Assembly: GCA_900541125.1 (NCBI GenBank) | Contig: UQIK01000018.1 | Coordinates: 1 to 50,849 of the forward strand | Direction of reading: 5' to 3' | DNA: 50,849 nucleotides | Source: an uncultured Collinsella sp. | GTDB taxonomy: Bacteria; Actinomycetota; Coriobacteriia; Coriobacteriales; Coriobacteriaceae | Shown: positions 35,381-43,882 of the stretch, piece after piece | Layout of the letters: each line of letters begins with the position of its first letter | Numbering within the stretch: the stretch's first letter is position 1 | Made by a program: the position numbers and the translations under genes | The notes under the pieces: model-generated | Told to the model about the DNA's origin: nothing | The model's input: the letters and a program-made list of their open reading frames with translations, nothing else | Database searches by the model: none

Positions 35381-35422
35381 CCGCCCCGCCGATTGCATAT
35401 TTCGGCGGGGTGGTTGCTTTTT
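35381..35422 (+). terminator. Rho-independent terminator of the FtsX-type ABC operon
   Basis: CCGCCCCGCCGA (35381-35392) pairs with TCGGCGGGGTGG (35402-35413) with one G-U pair, followed by TTGCTTTTT. Confidence 0.8.
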
Positions 35423-35458
35423 GCCCGCGGGTACCCCAGGGGGCGACGTGCAAATTCC

Positions 35459-35637
35459 GGAGTATTCAGCATCCCGGAGCCCGCGGGTGCGGGAGCGGGC
35501 GCACAAAAGCGCATTGAAAGCCTGACTTTGAGCTCCGGCGCCTCGAGGACCGCTCATTTTTTTGCAGAATGCGGCCCGCGGCGCCTGTCTCTCGCCCAAA
35601 ATCCAGTATGCAGGCACCCTCGGCTACTGAATACTCC
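35459..35637. repeat. Long-range inverted repeat in the intergenic region before element D
   Basis: GGAGTATTCAG (35459-35469) is inverted at 35627-35637 (CTGAATACTCC). The GC-rich interior contains further local complementarity (for example GAGCCCGCGGG against CCCGCGGC-type stretches). No gene is supported in 35423-35713. Confidence 0.45.
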
Positions 35638-35713
35638 CAAAAATGCACGCCGCATCCTACCCCAGGCACTTGCAGCAAGAAGACGAATAGCCTCGGCCTC
35701 CCCGGTTACCGCA

Positions 35714-35834
35714 GGAGGCCCCAGGGCTTACCTCCCAAATCTTTCCGCAGGACGGAAGGATCCCGCCGCGCGAAGCGCACGGCGGGATCCTGACATGTCC
35801 GAGGACGATTTGGGAGGTAAGCCCTGGGGTCTCC
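35714..35834 (-). repeat. Structured intergenic element D
   Basis: Outer arms 35714-35741 and 35807-35834 pair at 28 positions including one G-U. The conserved parts are in reverse orientation: TTTCCGCA-GGAC (35742-35753) and AT-GTCC-GAGGAC (35795-35806), with GGAC pairing GTCC. The inner stem GGATCCCGCC / GGCGGGATCC has an apical GCG-AAG-CGC. It lies between convergent genes, 24 nt before the end of pfkA. Confidence 0.85.
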
Positions 35835-35857
35835 GATGAGAGCAGTTTCGGCCGAGG

Positions 35858-36937
35858 CTATTCGTCGCCGAAGCTGATGCCCAGCGCCTTGGCCTCGCGC
35901 ACTAGATCGCTCTGGGGGTCGACGTACTTGAGCTTGCCGGCGACCTCCTCGAGCGGCATGTGGCACATCTTGCCGTCACGCAGGGCAATCATGTAGCCAA
36001 ACTCGCCGCGCAGGCAGCCGAGCGCTGCCTCGACGCCGCACTGGGTCGCAAAGATGCGGTCCTGGGCGTCGGGCTGGCCGCCGCGCTGCGTGTGGCCGGG
36101 GATGGCGACGCGGGTCTCGCGACCAGTCTTGGCTTCGATCTCCTTGGCGATGTCGTAGACAATCGACGGACTCGTGCGCTCGGCGAGCTTTTTCTTGTAC
36201 TCCTTCTTGGACAGCGCCGCGTCCTCCTTGGAGATAGCGCCCTCGGCGACGGCCACGATGGTAAAGCGGCTGCCGGTTTCCATGCGATGTTCAATGGTCT
36301 TGATGACGTTATCCATGTCGTAGGGAATCTCGGGAATCAAGATGACATCCGCGCCGCCCGCGACGCCGGCGTACAGCGGGATCCAGCCAACCTTGTGGCC
36401 CATAATCTCGATGACAAACACGCGGCCGTGGCTCGAGGCGGTAGTGTGGATGTCGTCGATGCACTTGGTGGCGACGTCGATGGCGCTCGTAAAGCCAAAC
36501 GTCAGCTCGGTGCCCCAGGTGTCGTTATCGATGGTCTTGGGCAGGGCGATAACGTTGAGGCCCTCTTCGCGCAGGCGGTTGGCGGTCTTGGTGGAGCCGT
36601 TACCACCCAGCATAAACAGGCAGTCGAGCTGCAGCTTATGATAGGTGTGGACCATCGCCGGCACCTTCTCGACACCATCGGCTTCGGGGGTATCCAGGCG
36701 CTTGAACGGCGTGCGGCTCGTGCCCAGGATGGTGCCGCCGCGGGTGAGGATACCGCTAAAATCGGCGGGCGTCATGACGCGGAATCTGCTGTAGATAAGG
36801 CCCTGGTAGCCGTCCTCAAAACCGTAGATCTCGATAGGTTCTTCGCTATTGGTCATAAGCGTTTTGACGATGCCGCGCATGGTGGCGTTGAGCGCCTGAC
36901 AGTCGCCGCCACTGGTAAGAAGACCGATCCTGAGCAT
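35858..36937 (-). CDS. pfkA: 6-phosphofructokinase, mixed-type (group III-like)
   Basis: This 359-residue enzyme phosphorylates fructose-6-phosphate in glycolysis. The family motifs are TSGGDCQALN near residue 8, FMLGGNGSTKTAN with Asn113 where most enzymes have Asp, and LPKTIDNDTWG with Lys134 and catalytic Asp137; the C-terminal GHTQRGGQPDAQDR is also present. A Lys in PKTIDND is usual in pyrophosphate-dependent enzymes, whereas Gly after the GGD/GGN position is usual in ATP-dependent ones. This combination occurs in actinobacterial and clostridial group III enzymes, so the phosphoryl donor cannot be assigned from sequence. The start at 36937 has CGGAAGGA upstream. Confidence 0.92.
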   Translation of the reverse strand: MLRIGLLTSGGDCQALNATMRGIVKTLMTNSEEPIEIYGFEDGYQGLIYSRFRVMTPADFSGILTRGGTILGTSRTPFKRLDTPEADGVEKVPAMVHTYHKLQLDCLFMLGGNGSTKTANRLREEGLNVIALPKTIDNDTWGTELTFGFTSAIDVATKCIDDIHTTASSHGRVFVIEIMGHKVGWIPLYAGVAGGADVILIPEIPYDMDNVIKTIEHRMETGSRFTIVAVAEGAISKEDAALSKKEYKKKLAERTSPSIVYDIAKEIEAKTGRETRVAIPGHTQRGGQPDAQDRIFATQCGVEAALGCLRGEFGYMIALRDGKMCHMPLEEVAGKLKYVDPQSDLVREAKALGISFGDE

Positions 36938-36974
36938 GATGAATCCTTCCGGGCAAGTTATAACATGCGCATAA

Positions 36975-37009
36975 GTTTACCCCCGCACACTGTTGATACG
37001 GGGGTAAAC
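36975..37009 (-). terminator. Hairpin between the exported amidase gene and pfkA
   Basis: GTTTACCCCCG pairs perfectly with CGGGGGTAAAC across a 13-nt loop. On the minus strand it follows the 37076 gene and precedes pfkA by 38 nt. It may be a terminator or a structure in the pfkA leader. Confidence 0.55.
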
Positions 37010-37075
37010 GTGTTAGCTCAAGCGTATGGAAATGTAAGCAACGTCAGGGAACGTAAGGTCGATGGGCCTGGCTCC

Positions 37076-38161
37076 TTACAGTGCGAAGGCATCGACGTTG
37101 CCCCAGTGGCGGCGCAGCGTGATGGCGGCAGCGGGCTCGGTATTGTCAAAGACGACCGACCACTGCGTGTTGCTGGTGATGTCTTCCGGATTGGGCTCTT
37201 GGGCTGCGGCGCGAAGGGCCTTCCAAGCGACTGTCTCGTCTTGGGCGCCGGCATGGGCGTCGAGGACATCGGCGATTGCGACGGCGCGCTCTTTACCATG
37301 GCCCAGCTCGCCATTCTTTTGGTTGGGCAGCACTTCGTCGCCATAGCAGGCGTAGAAGTTTGTAACCTGGCGTACAGGAGTCGCTTTGAAAGCGCGGTCC
37401 GGATCGCGCGGATCCCACTCTACTACGCGCGCGTCACCGGCGGCGTCGTTGATAAAGAAGTGGTAATCGCGTCCGGCCATGGCGTGCATGTCGTAGGCGG
37501 AAAGCAGGTCGACAGCTTCTTGCGTGGTGGCGGCACGGTCGAGCACCAGACGGATGGCGAGCGAGGTATTGATGACGGGGCGTTGCGTGTCCTGGTCACA
37601 GGGCTTGGAATCCAGAGTGAGTACGGCAATGGACACGCCGCATTCGTTAACACCGTCGAGCTGGGCAAATGGGCCCATGAGTGCGGCGGCGCGTCCGGCG
37701 AAGGAGTCAAGTGGAGTGTTAACGCCCAGGTTGTTAAGGGCGGCAAAGCCGATGGAGGCATAGCCGCCGCGTGGGTGATTGCGCACCAGCAGCGCCGAGG
37801 TGTCGTCCTTAAAGTCGTAATTGCGACCGGTGCGCACGCGGCCTTCGGCATCTACGGCGGCAAAAGCGCTGCAGGCAAACTGGGGCGCCTGGACATGTGC
37901 CGGCACACCGGGCAGCACCTGCGCCACCACGGCATCGATGTAGGCCTGGTCGTCGCGCACGCCAGCGGCGATGATGCGATCAAGATCGTAGTCGTAGGCG
38001 ATGTCGATTGCGTACAGGTCATAGCCATCCGCGTAGCCGGTCAAGCGTTTGAGCGACGCGGCGGACTTGATTTGCTTGTGATAAACGATACCGGTGGCAG
38101 CGGCAAGGCCGACGGCGACTCCCGCGACACCGCAGGCGATGGCAATGTTATGTGGCTTCAT
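37076..38161 (-). CDS. Exported linear-amide C-N hydrolase (choloylglycine hydrolase/acyltransferase-like Ntn family)
   Basis: This 361-residue protein has an N-terminal hydrophobic segment (residues 6-26) that is probably a signal anchor, a propeptide-like stretch, then Cys97 in QFACSAFAA followed by RTGRNYDFKDD. In this superfamily the Cys becomes the N-terminal nucleophile after self-cleavage, and the Arg/Asp of GRNYDF complete the site. Later blocks are NNLGVNTP and DGVNECGVSIAVLTL. Relatives include bile salt hydrolases, penicillin V acylases and acyl-amidases. True bile salt hydrolases have Cys at position 2 with no signal, so this is a different, extracytoplasmic subgroup. The substrate is unknown. 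It is divergent from the M18 aminopeptidase. Confidence 0.8.
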   Translation of the reverse strand: MKPHNIAIACGVAGVAVGLAAATGIVYHKQIKSAASLKRLTGYADGYDLYAIDIAYDYDLDRIIAAGVRDDQAYIDAVVAQVLPGVPAHVQAPQFACSAFAAVDAEGRVRTGRNYDFKDDTSALLVRNHPRGGYASIGFAALNNLGVNTPLDSFAGRAAALMGPFAQLDGVNECGVSIAVLTLDSKPCDQDTQRPVINTSLAIRLVLDRAATTQEAVDLLSAYDMHAMAGRDYHFFINDAAGDARVVEWDPRDPDRAFKATPVRQVTNFYACYGDEVLPNQKNGELGHGKERAVAIADVLDAHAGAQDETVAWKALRAAAQEPNPEDITSNTQWSVVFDNTEPAAAITLRRHWGNVDAFAL

Positions 38162-38322
38162 GACGGCTCCTCTCGTCCTGTTAGCGCAATTGTCGCAAAA
38201 GGGGCGCGGGCATGATGGCTCAAGTTGGTGAGCGGCGCGGAATTAAGCACGGAATGAAGAGTGCGGCGCTGGCGTGGCGGGGTATGCTGGAGGGGACCAT
38301 CAACCCAGCGAAAGGGGAGAGC

Positions 38323-39708
38323 ATGACGGATCAGGAAACGCCCGAGCGCGCGCATGTGACGGCCGATGATATCGAGGCCGCCAACGACCTTATCGACTTT
38401 ATCGAGGCATGCCCCAGCATGTTCCATACGGCGGCGACCATTATGGCCGAGCTCGACGAGGCGGGCTTTACCTACCTGCCCGAGAATGCGGCGTGGGACA
38501 TCGAGCCGGGCGGTCGCTATTACACGCAGCGCAACACCTCGAGCGTTGTTGCCTTTAAGGTGGGCGAGGACCTGGCCGCGACATGGGGCGAGGACGGCGT
38601 TGCCGGTGACTATCATTTTCAGCTGACGGCGTCGCACAGCGATTCGCCGACGTTTAAGGTCAAGGCCGTGCCCGAGCTCGACGGCGCTGGTGAGACGCTG
38701 CGCCTGAACACCGAGGCCTACGGCGGCATGATCGACTACACCTGGTTCGACCGCCCGTTGGCGCTCGCGGGCCGCGTGCTGGTGCGCGAGGGCGACCGTA
38801 TTGAGAGCCGCCTGCTCGCCACCGAGCGCGAGGTCGCTATTATCCCGAGTCTTGCCATCCACATGAACCGCGGCGTTAACGAGAGCTTTGCTCCCAACCG
38901 AGCTGTTGACCTATGCCCGCTCATCAGCGCTGGTGACCTTAAACAGGGCGACTTTGATGCTCTGATTGCCGATGAGCTGGACGTTGAGCCCGAGCAAATT
39001 CTGGGCCGCGATCTGTTCCTGGTCAATCGTCAGGATGCGCGCATTTGGGGCTGGGCCGATGAGTTTATCTCGACGCCCAAGCTCGACGACCTGGCATGCG
39101 CCTACACCTCTCTGCAGGCATTTTTGGGTGCCGAGAACGCGCACGATGTCTCGGTCTTTTGCTGCTTTGATAACGAGGAGGTTGGCTCCGAGACCAAGCA
39201 GGGCGCCATGTCGACGTTCTTGGCCGATGCGCTGCGCCGCATTAACGGCTCGCTGGGCTTTGACGACGAGTCGTACCACCGCGCGCTTGCCGCCTCGATG
39301 CTCGTGAGCTGCGACAACGCACATGCCGTGCATCCCAACCATGCCGAGAAGTGCGATGCCCGCAACCAGGTGGTGCTTAACGGCGGCATCGTCGTCAAGG
39401 AAGCTGCTAACCAACACTACTGCACCGATGCCTTTAGCCGCGCGGTGTTCCAGGCCATCTGCGATGACGCCGACGTGCCCACGCAGTCCTTCGCCAACAA
39501 GAGCGATATGGCCGGCGGCTCCACCCTGGGCAACCTGTCGAACATGCAGGCGAGTATGCACGCCGTGGACGTGGGCCTGCCGCAGCTGGCCATGCACTCG
39601 AGCTACGAGACCGGCGGCGTGCGCGACGTGATGTACGCCATCCGCGCCCTCACCGCCTTCTACGAGCGAAACCTAACCATCAACGGTGCCGAAAGCGTGG
39701 AGCTCTAA
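38323..39708 (+). CDS. M18-family metalloaminopeptidase
   Basis: This 461-residue zinc aminopeptidase removes N-terminal, often acidic, residues from peptides in the cytoplasm. Metal and catalytic motifs are ASHSDSP near residue 106, CCFDNEEVGSET near 284 with the general-base Glu, SCDNAHAVHPNH near 330, and the C-terminal MHSSYETGG. The start is the ATG at 38323 with AAAGGGGA upstream; the long upstream in-frame extension crosses the promoter region. The stop codon is 1 nt from the REP hairpin at 39710. A bidirectional terminator follows further on. Confidence 0.93.
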   Translation: MTDQETPERAHVTADDIEAANDLIDFIEACPSMFHTAATIMAELDEAGFTYLPENAAWDIEPGGRYYTQRNTSSVVAFKVGEDLAATWGEDGVAGDYHFQLTASHSDSPTFKVKAVPELDGAGETLRLNTEAYGGMIDYTWFDRPLALAGRVLVREGDRIESRLLATEREVAIIPSLAIHMNRGVNESFAPNRAVDLCPLISAGDLKQGDFDALIADELDVEPEQILGRDLFLVNRQDARIWGWADEFISTPKLDDLACAYTSLQAFLGAENAHDVSVFCCFDNEEVGSETKQGAMSTFLADALRRINGSLGFDDESYHRALAASMLVSCDNAHAVHPNHAEKCDARNQVVLNGGIVVKEAANQHYCTDAFSRAVFQAICDDADVPTQSFANKSDMAGGSTLGNLSNMQASMHAVDVGLPQLAMHSSYETGGVRDVMYAIRALTAFYERNLTINGAESVEL

Positions 39709-39709
39709 A

Positions 39710-39757
39710 ACCTGCCAAAAAGGGACAGGTTTACTTTGGCAGGTTTTATCTGGGCAA
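39710..39757 (-). repeat. REP-like hairpin, conserved-loop family
   Basis: Stem ACCTGCCA (39710-39717) / TGGCAGGT (39737-39744), loop AAAAGGGACAGGTTTACTT. The flank TTTTATCTGGGCAAA matches the flank of copy 1 (61-75) in inverted orientation. It starts one base after the aminopeptidase stop codon. Confidence 0.75.
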
Positions 39758-39851
39758 ATGCCGCAATGCCAACAGCTGGACAGAATTGTTAAGACGCCGC
39801 AGGTTGGGCAAACGTCAGCGAGCGATGTCCAGAGCGAACAAGTTGGCATGA

Positions 39852-39892
39852 AAAAGGCAAGGCATAGACCTTCTGGTCATGCCTTGCCTTTT
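39852..39892 (+). terminator. Bidirectional terminator
   Basis: AAAAGGCAAGGCAT-a-GACC pairs with GGTC-ATGCCTTGCCTTTT across TTCT. A-rich and T-rich flanks allow action in both directions, serving the M18 aminopeptidase and perhaps the convergent dehydrogenase. Confidence 0.8.
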
Positions 39893-39935
39893 GAATGGCA
39901 AATTGTCGCTCTGGGCGGCGCACAGCGTCGACCGG

Positions 39936-39959
39936 TCCGCCGTTCGTTAGAACGGCGGA
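39936..39959 (-). terminator. Hairpin at the end of the dehydrogenase gene
   Basis: TCCGCCGTTC pairs with GAACGGCGGA across GTTA, directly after the stop codon on the minus strand. No T-tract. Confidence 0.5.
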
Positions 39960-39962
39960 ACC

Positions 39963-40898
39963 CTAGTGCTCGATCCAGCATCGAAGCGTCTCGCCGGCTT
40001 GCAGGTGACGCAGATTCTCCGCGGCGATGTCGACCACGTTATTGAGCGTGGCGGCCAAGTGGAACCAGCCGGAGACGTGCGGTGTGATGAGCATGTTGGG
40101 CGCATCCCACAACGGGCTTGTCGCAGGCAGCGGCTCGGGGTCGGTGACGTCGACCGCGGCGCCGGCAAGGTGTCCGGACTCAAGAGCGGCAACCAGATCG
40201 TCGGCAACCACAAGATCGCCGCGGCCGCCGTTGGCAAAGAAGGCGCCCGGTTTCATCGCGGCGAAGAACTCGGCGTTCGCCAGGCCGCGGGTCTCGGGTG
40301 TGCTGGGCATAAAGGATGCGACGATGTCAGCCTCGGTCAGGCGCTCGGACAGGGCATTCATGCCGTCCATGTCCTCAAACACAATGGGGTAGACGAGCGG
40401 ATGGCGCTTGATGCCGCGGACGTGCGCACCCATGTTGCGGCAGAGCGTGGCGAAGTGGCCACCGATATCGCCCGCGCCCAGCACCAGCACATTGGCGTTT
40501 TTGAGCGAGGTGACCGGCCCCAAATCCTCCCAGCGATGCTCGCGCTGCAGGTCCTGGTAGCCGGGCAGGCGCTTCATCATAGACAGCACCATGGCAAACA
40601 TGTGCTCGCTCACGGCCTGGCCGTAGGCGCCGATTGAGCAAGACAGCTTGGCTTCAGCCGGCACGGTGCCGGCGGCGAGATAGTCGTCATAGCCGGCGGT
40701 CTGCAGTTGCAGCAGCTGGAGGCGCTCGCATGCGGTCAGCAGGGAAGGGTCTATGTTGCCCAGGATCACGTCGGCATTGGCGACCTGTTCACGCGTGATG
40801 GCGTCGGAGCTCGTGTAGATAAAGTCCTCGCCCGGAGCGCTCGACTCAAGAATTGCGCGATGGCGGTCGTTGACGGGCAGCAAAACCAGGATGTTCAC
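39963..40898 (-). CDS. D-isomer-specific 2-hydroxyacid dehydrogenase
   Basis: This 311-residue NAD-dependent dehydrogenase has an N-terminal catalytic half and a Rossmann domain with LGAGDIGGHFATLC near residue 145. The catalytic set is Arg in NGGRGDLV, Glu in DPEPLPATSPLW and His in ITPHVSGW, as in D-lactate/phosphoglycerate-type enzymes. The start is GTG at 40898, read as MNILVLLPVND, with AAAGGA 7 nt upstream; the longer upstream in-frame ORF is only translated REP sequence. Physiological substrate is uncertain (a 2-ketoacid such as glyoxylate, pyruvate or a branched ketoacid). It lies downstream of the methionine aminopeptidase on the same strand but behind a strong terminator. Confidence 0.88.
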   Translation of the reverse strand: MNILVLLPVNDRHRAILESSAPGEDFIYTSSDAITREQVANADVILGNIDPSLLTACERLQLLQLQTAGYDDYLAAGTVPAEAKLSCSIGAYGQAVSEHMFAMVLSMMKRLPGYQDLQREHRWEDLGPVTSLKNANVLVLGAGDIGGHFATLCRNMGAHVRGIKRHPLVYPIVFEDMDGMNALSERLTEADIVASFMPSTPETRGLANAEFFAAMKPGAFFANGGRGDLVVADDLVAALESGHLAGAAVDVTDPEPLPATSPLWDAPNMLITPHVSGWFHLAATLNNVVDIAAENLRHLQAGETLRCWIEH

Positions 40899-40917
40899 AA
40901 GCAGTCCTTTCCGCTCG

Positions 40918-40967
40918 ACCTGCCAAAAAGGGACAGGTTTATTTTGGCAGGTTGTATCAGGCAAAAC
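40918..40967 (-). repeat. REP-like hairpin, conserved-loop family
   Basis: Stem ACCTGCCA (40918-40925) / TGGCAGGT (40945-40952), loop AAAAGGGACAGGTTTATTT. It lies immediately upstream of the dehydrogenase ribosome site. Confidence 0.75.
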
Positions 40968-40969
40968 GT

Positions 40970-41022
40970 TATAAAAACGCCGGGCTACGCGATGGTTAAC
41001 ATATCCATCGCGTAGCCCGGCG
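40970..41022 (-). terminator. Strong terminator of the methionine aminopeptidase gene
   Basis: An 18-bp perfect stem, 40978-40995 with 41005-41022 (CGCCGGGCTACGCGATGG), has a 9-nt loop. On the minus strand it is followed by TTTTTATAACG. Confidence 0.9.
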
Positions 41023-41031
41023 CATCCACAG

Positions 41032-41919
41032 CTACCAGCTCAGCAGCTCGTAACCATCCTCGGTCACCACGAGCTGTACCTCGCACTGGGCCGAATCGCT
41101 GCCGTCCTTGGTGCGCACGCACCAACCGTCGCCCTTGCTGATCTTGATGTCGGGCGCTCCGGCGTTGACCATGGGCTCGATGGTAAAGACCATGCCCGGA
41201 GCCATGATGGTGTTCACATCGGGCGCCTCGGTGGTAAAGCCCACAAACGGGTCCTCGTGGAATTCCTTACCGATGCCGTGTCCGCCGTACTCGCGCACCA
41301 CGCTAAAGCCGGCGTCCTCGACCGTCTTTTGCACGGCCTCGGCCATAACGGACAGCGGCAGCCATGGCTTGACGGCTGCCAAGCCAGCCTCCACGCTGGC
41401 GCGGGTGACGTCGACCAGGCGCTGGCGCTCGGCCGAGACCTCGCCGATGCAGAACATACGGCTCGAATCACTAAAGTAACCGTCCAGGATCGTGGAGCAG
41501 TCCACGTTGATGATGTCGCCCTCGTGCAGCACATCCGCATCGCAGGGGATACCGTGGCAGACGACGTCGTTGATCGAGGTGCACACGCTCTTGGGATAGC
41601 CCTCGTAGTTAAGATCGGCCGGCGTGCCGCCGTGCTCGACGGTGTAGTCGTAGATCATCTGGTCGATCTGGTTGGTGGTCATGCCCGCGGCGATGTGTTC
41701 GCCTACGTAATCGAGCACACCCACGTTGATGGCGGCCGAGCGCTTGATGCCCTCGATATCGGCGGGCGTCTTGTAGAGCGTGCGGGGCAGAACCTCCCAG
41801 CCCTCTTCCCACAAGCGCTCGAGGCGCTCATCAAAGGCGCTATGGCATTTCTTATATTTTTTGCCGCTGCCGCACCAGCAGGCGTCGTTGCGGCCGGGCA
41901 CGGGTCCATTGTCAAACAT
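41032..41919 (-). CDS. map: Methionine aminopeptidase type I with N-terminal SEC-C zinc motif
   Basis: This 295-residue enzyme removes the initiator methionine from nascent proteins. An N-terminal SEC-C zinc motif (GRNDACWCGSGKKYKKCH, residues 9-26) precedes the catalytic domain and probably helps it bind the ribosome. Metal ligands are visible in order: Asp in NVDCSTILDGYFSD, His in GGHGIGKEFHEDP, Glu in FTIEPMV, and Glu in SAQCEVQLVV. The ATG at 41919 has AAAGGAAG upstream. The gene follows the radical SAM gene on the same strand by 55 nt and ends in a strong terminator. SEC-C-bearing forms are known in several bacterial groups. Confidence 0.95.
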   Translation of the reverse strand: MFDNGPVPGRNDACWCGSGKKYKKCHSAFDERLERLWEEGWEVLPRTLYKTPADIEGIKRSAAINVGVLDYVGEHIAAGMTTNQIDQMIYDYTVEHGGTPADLNYEGYPKSVCTSINDVVCHGIPCDADVLHEGDIINVDCSTILDGYFSDSSRMFCIGEVSAERQRLVDVTRASVEAGLAAVKPWLPLSVMAEAVQKTVEDAGFSVVREYGGHGIGKEFHEDPFVGFTTEAPDVNTIMAPGMVFTIEPMVNAGAPDIKISKGDGWCVRTKDGSDSAQCEVQLVVTEDGYELLSW

Positions 41920-41974
41920 GGCTAACTTCCTTTCATTCGCAGCTAGTATAGCCCACTCACAGGGCAGCTGCGCG

Positions 41975-42751
41975 CTAGTAGCTCACCTGGCAGGGAATGC
42001 CGAGGGCACGCACGCGCGCGGCAATGGCGTCGAGGGCCTCGGGTGCTGCCTTGGCAAGGCCGGCGACCGGTGTCTCGCGCGCCACCGTGTAGATGGTCGC
42101 TTCTTGTGGGCGAATGCGCTCAAGCGCCGCGAGCCAGGGGGCGACGTACTCCTCGCCGGTGTTGTTGATGAGCTTGCCCAGATACTCGCCGGTCAAAAAG
42201 ATCGTCTGGATAATAACGTGACCGTCAAAGCTTGCGAACGTCTCGATCTGGTGCTCGACGTCGTAGGGGCCAACGGGCTGGTCGAGCAGCTGGATAAATG
42301 CCGGGTCGACGGTATCGAGCTTAAGAATGTTGTCATCGACCGTCATGAGCGCGTCGTGCACCTCGGGGCGGTCGGCGCGCGTGCCGTTGGAGAGCACGGC
42401 GATCTTGGAGTTTGGGGCAAGCTCGTCGCGCAGCGCGACGGCGCCGGCGATGGCCTGCGGAAACTCCGGTGCGGCGGTGGGCTCGCCGTTGCCTGCGAAG
42501 GTGATCACATCGGGGAGCTCGCCCTCGGCTGCCATCTCGCGCAGCTTTGCCTCGAGCGCGTCGAGTACCACGGCAGCTGTGTTATACGGCTCGTGGCAGG
42601 GGCGCTCGGCGTTGAGGCCGTTTTCGCAGTAAATGCAGTCGAACGTGCAGATTTTGCCGCTGGCCGGCATCATGTTGACGCCGAGCGAGAGACCAAGGCG
42701 ACGGCTGCGAACGGGCCCAAAGATGGGGCTGGCATTCAAAAACGTAGACAT
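41975..42751 (-). CDS. Radical SAM protein, wyosine-synthase-like (COG0731 type)
   Basis: This 258-residue protein begins with SPIFGPVRSRRLGLSLGVN and has a cluster motif Cys35, Cys39, Cys42 in GKICTFDCIYCENG, followed by ITFAGNGEPTAAPEFPQ. These features match bacterial Fe-S oxidoreductases related to the archaeal wyosine tRNA enzyme TYW1; the bacterial reaction is not established to my knowledge. The start is MSTFLN at 42751 with GAGGAG upstream; the ORF extends further upstream only through the divergent intergenic region and the hydrolase gene. It is upstream of, and probably transcribed with, the methionine aminopeptidase gene. Confidence 0.85.
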   Translation of the reverse strand: MSTFLNASPIFGPVRSRRLGLSLGVNMMPASGKICTFDCIYCENGLNAERPCHEPYNTAAVVLDALEAKLREMAAEGELPDVITFAGNGEPTAAPEFPQAIAGAVALRDELAPNSKIAVLSNGTRADRPEVHDALMTVDDNILKLDTVDPAFIQLLDQPVGPYDVEHQIETFASFDGHVIIQTIFLTGEYLGKLINNTGEEYVAPWLAALERIRPQEATIYTVARETPVAGLAKAAPEALDAIAARVRALGIPCQVSY

Positions 42752-42976
42752 AGGCATATGCTCCTCAAGACAATTGTGCCTAAGCATAGCATCGGCTCCA
42801 AAGCAAGGTGCGGGCTCTTGCTTTACAAGTTTCGTTTTTTCACGTCGCTCATTATGCTGTGTCATGAAAAGCCTCGGGTCGGGTACAGTTAATCTGTTAA
42901 CAAGGCGTAAGGCAATGCGGGTCCATCCAACCGCACTGACGTGCAACTGGATGAGCATTGATGATGGGGGCGCAAC

Positions 42977-43774
42977 ATGGATTTTACGGTCGAGAATGCG
43001 GGCACCACGATTGCCTGCCGCGAGTATGCCGGCCCGGATGCATCGTCCGATACACCCGCCTTGGTGTGCGTGCACGGTGCGTGCGTCGACGGTGTCTTTT
43101 TTGACGGTATCGCCCGCGAGCTCGCCTGTGACTATCGTGTCATTGCCTACGACCGCCGCGGTTGCGGCGAGAGCGGCGACGCTGCAGACGGACGCTACGA
43201 TCTCGCCGCCCAGGCCGCCGACCTGCAGGCCGTTATCGAGCATATTGGCGCTCCGGCAAACGTGCTCGCGCACAGTGCCGGTACGTTGGTGACCCTGGAG
43301 CTTCTCCGTGCAAACCCCGCCATAATTTCGCGTGCGATCTTGCATGAACCCGCCGTGACAAACGAGGGTGCTGGTCTGGGCGCGGCCCCGGTTTTGCTCG
43401 AGATGATCGCCGCGGGAAAGGTCTCCAGGGCATTACGGGCCTTCCTGGGCGCCATCGGCGATTCGGACCCTGAGGCTCCCAAGACAACCGAGGCAGAAGC
43501 CAAGCATGCCCTGCGCAACGGTCGTAGTTTCATGGCAAACGAATACGGGATTACTATGACCTGCGTTCCCGATTGGGATAGCGTTCGCGCGTCGAAAACG
43601 ATGGCCGCCGTGCTTCTGGGTGAGCTCTCGGTTGGCACGCCCCGCGAGGCGGGCACGAGGGTGGCGGCTGAGCTTTTGGACTGTCCACTCGTAACGGTTC
43701 CCGGCGCGCACAACGGTCTGCGCGATCGCCCGGCAGCGGCTGCCCGGACTGTCCGTGGCATCCTGGGGCTCTAG
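42977..43774 (+). CDS. Alpha/beta hydrolase
   Basis: This 265-residue cytoplasmic hydrolase has the oxyanion-hole HGACVDG near residue 33, YDRRGCGES near 58, the nucleophile Ser100 in VLAHSAGT (Ala in place of the first Gly of GxSxG), and the catalytic His near 249 in VPGAHNG. The family covers esterases, haloperoxidase-like and C-C bond hydrolases, and the substrate cannot be assigned. The ATG at 42977 has GGGGGCGC just upstream. It is divergent from the radical SAM gene. No lid-domain signature or partner gene points to a pathway. Confidence 0.85.
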   Translation: MDFTVENAGTTIACREYAGPDASSDTPALVCVHGACVDGVFFDGIARELACDYRVIAYDRRGCGESGDAADGRYDLAAQAADLQAVIEHIGAPANVLAHSAGTLVTLELLRANPAIISRAILHEPAVTNEGAGLGAAPVLLEMIAAGKVSRALRAFLGAIGDSDPEAPKTTEAEAKHALRNGRSFMANEYGITMTCVPDWDSVRASKTMAAVLLGELSVGTPREAGTRVAAELLDCPLVTVPGAHNGLRDRPAAAARTVRGILGL

Positions 43775-43882
43775 CACCCGCAATAGCCAAAGCGGGCTTC
43801 ACCCGCAAACATTTCGGCCGTGTTAACAAATGCGCTCAAAACCTCACGTCTGCGGCTTCAATCGCGCCGTCTGCCAACTCAT

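Noticed and set aside
35714..35834. Element D as a coding region
   Set aside because: Frames across it are short and simply translate the palindrome in both directions.
35960..38215. Plus-strand frame of 751 codons spanning pfkA and the exported amidase gene
   Set aside because: It crosses two well-supported minus-strand genes and their intergenic hairpin; no domain is seen.
40899..40964. Longer N-terminus for the 2-hydroxyacid dehydrogenase
   Set aside because: The extra 22 codons translate the REP-like hairpin, and the GTG at 40898 has a good ribosome site.
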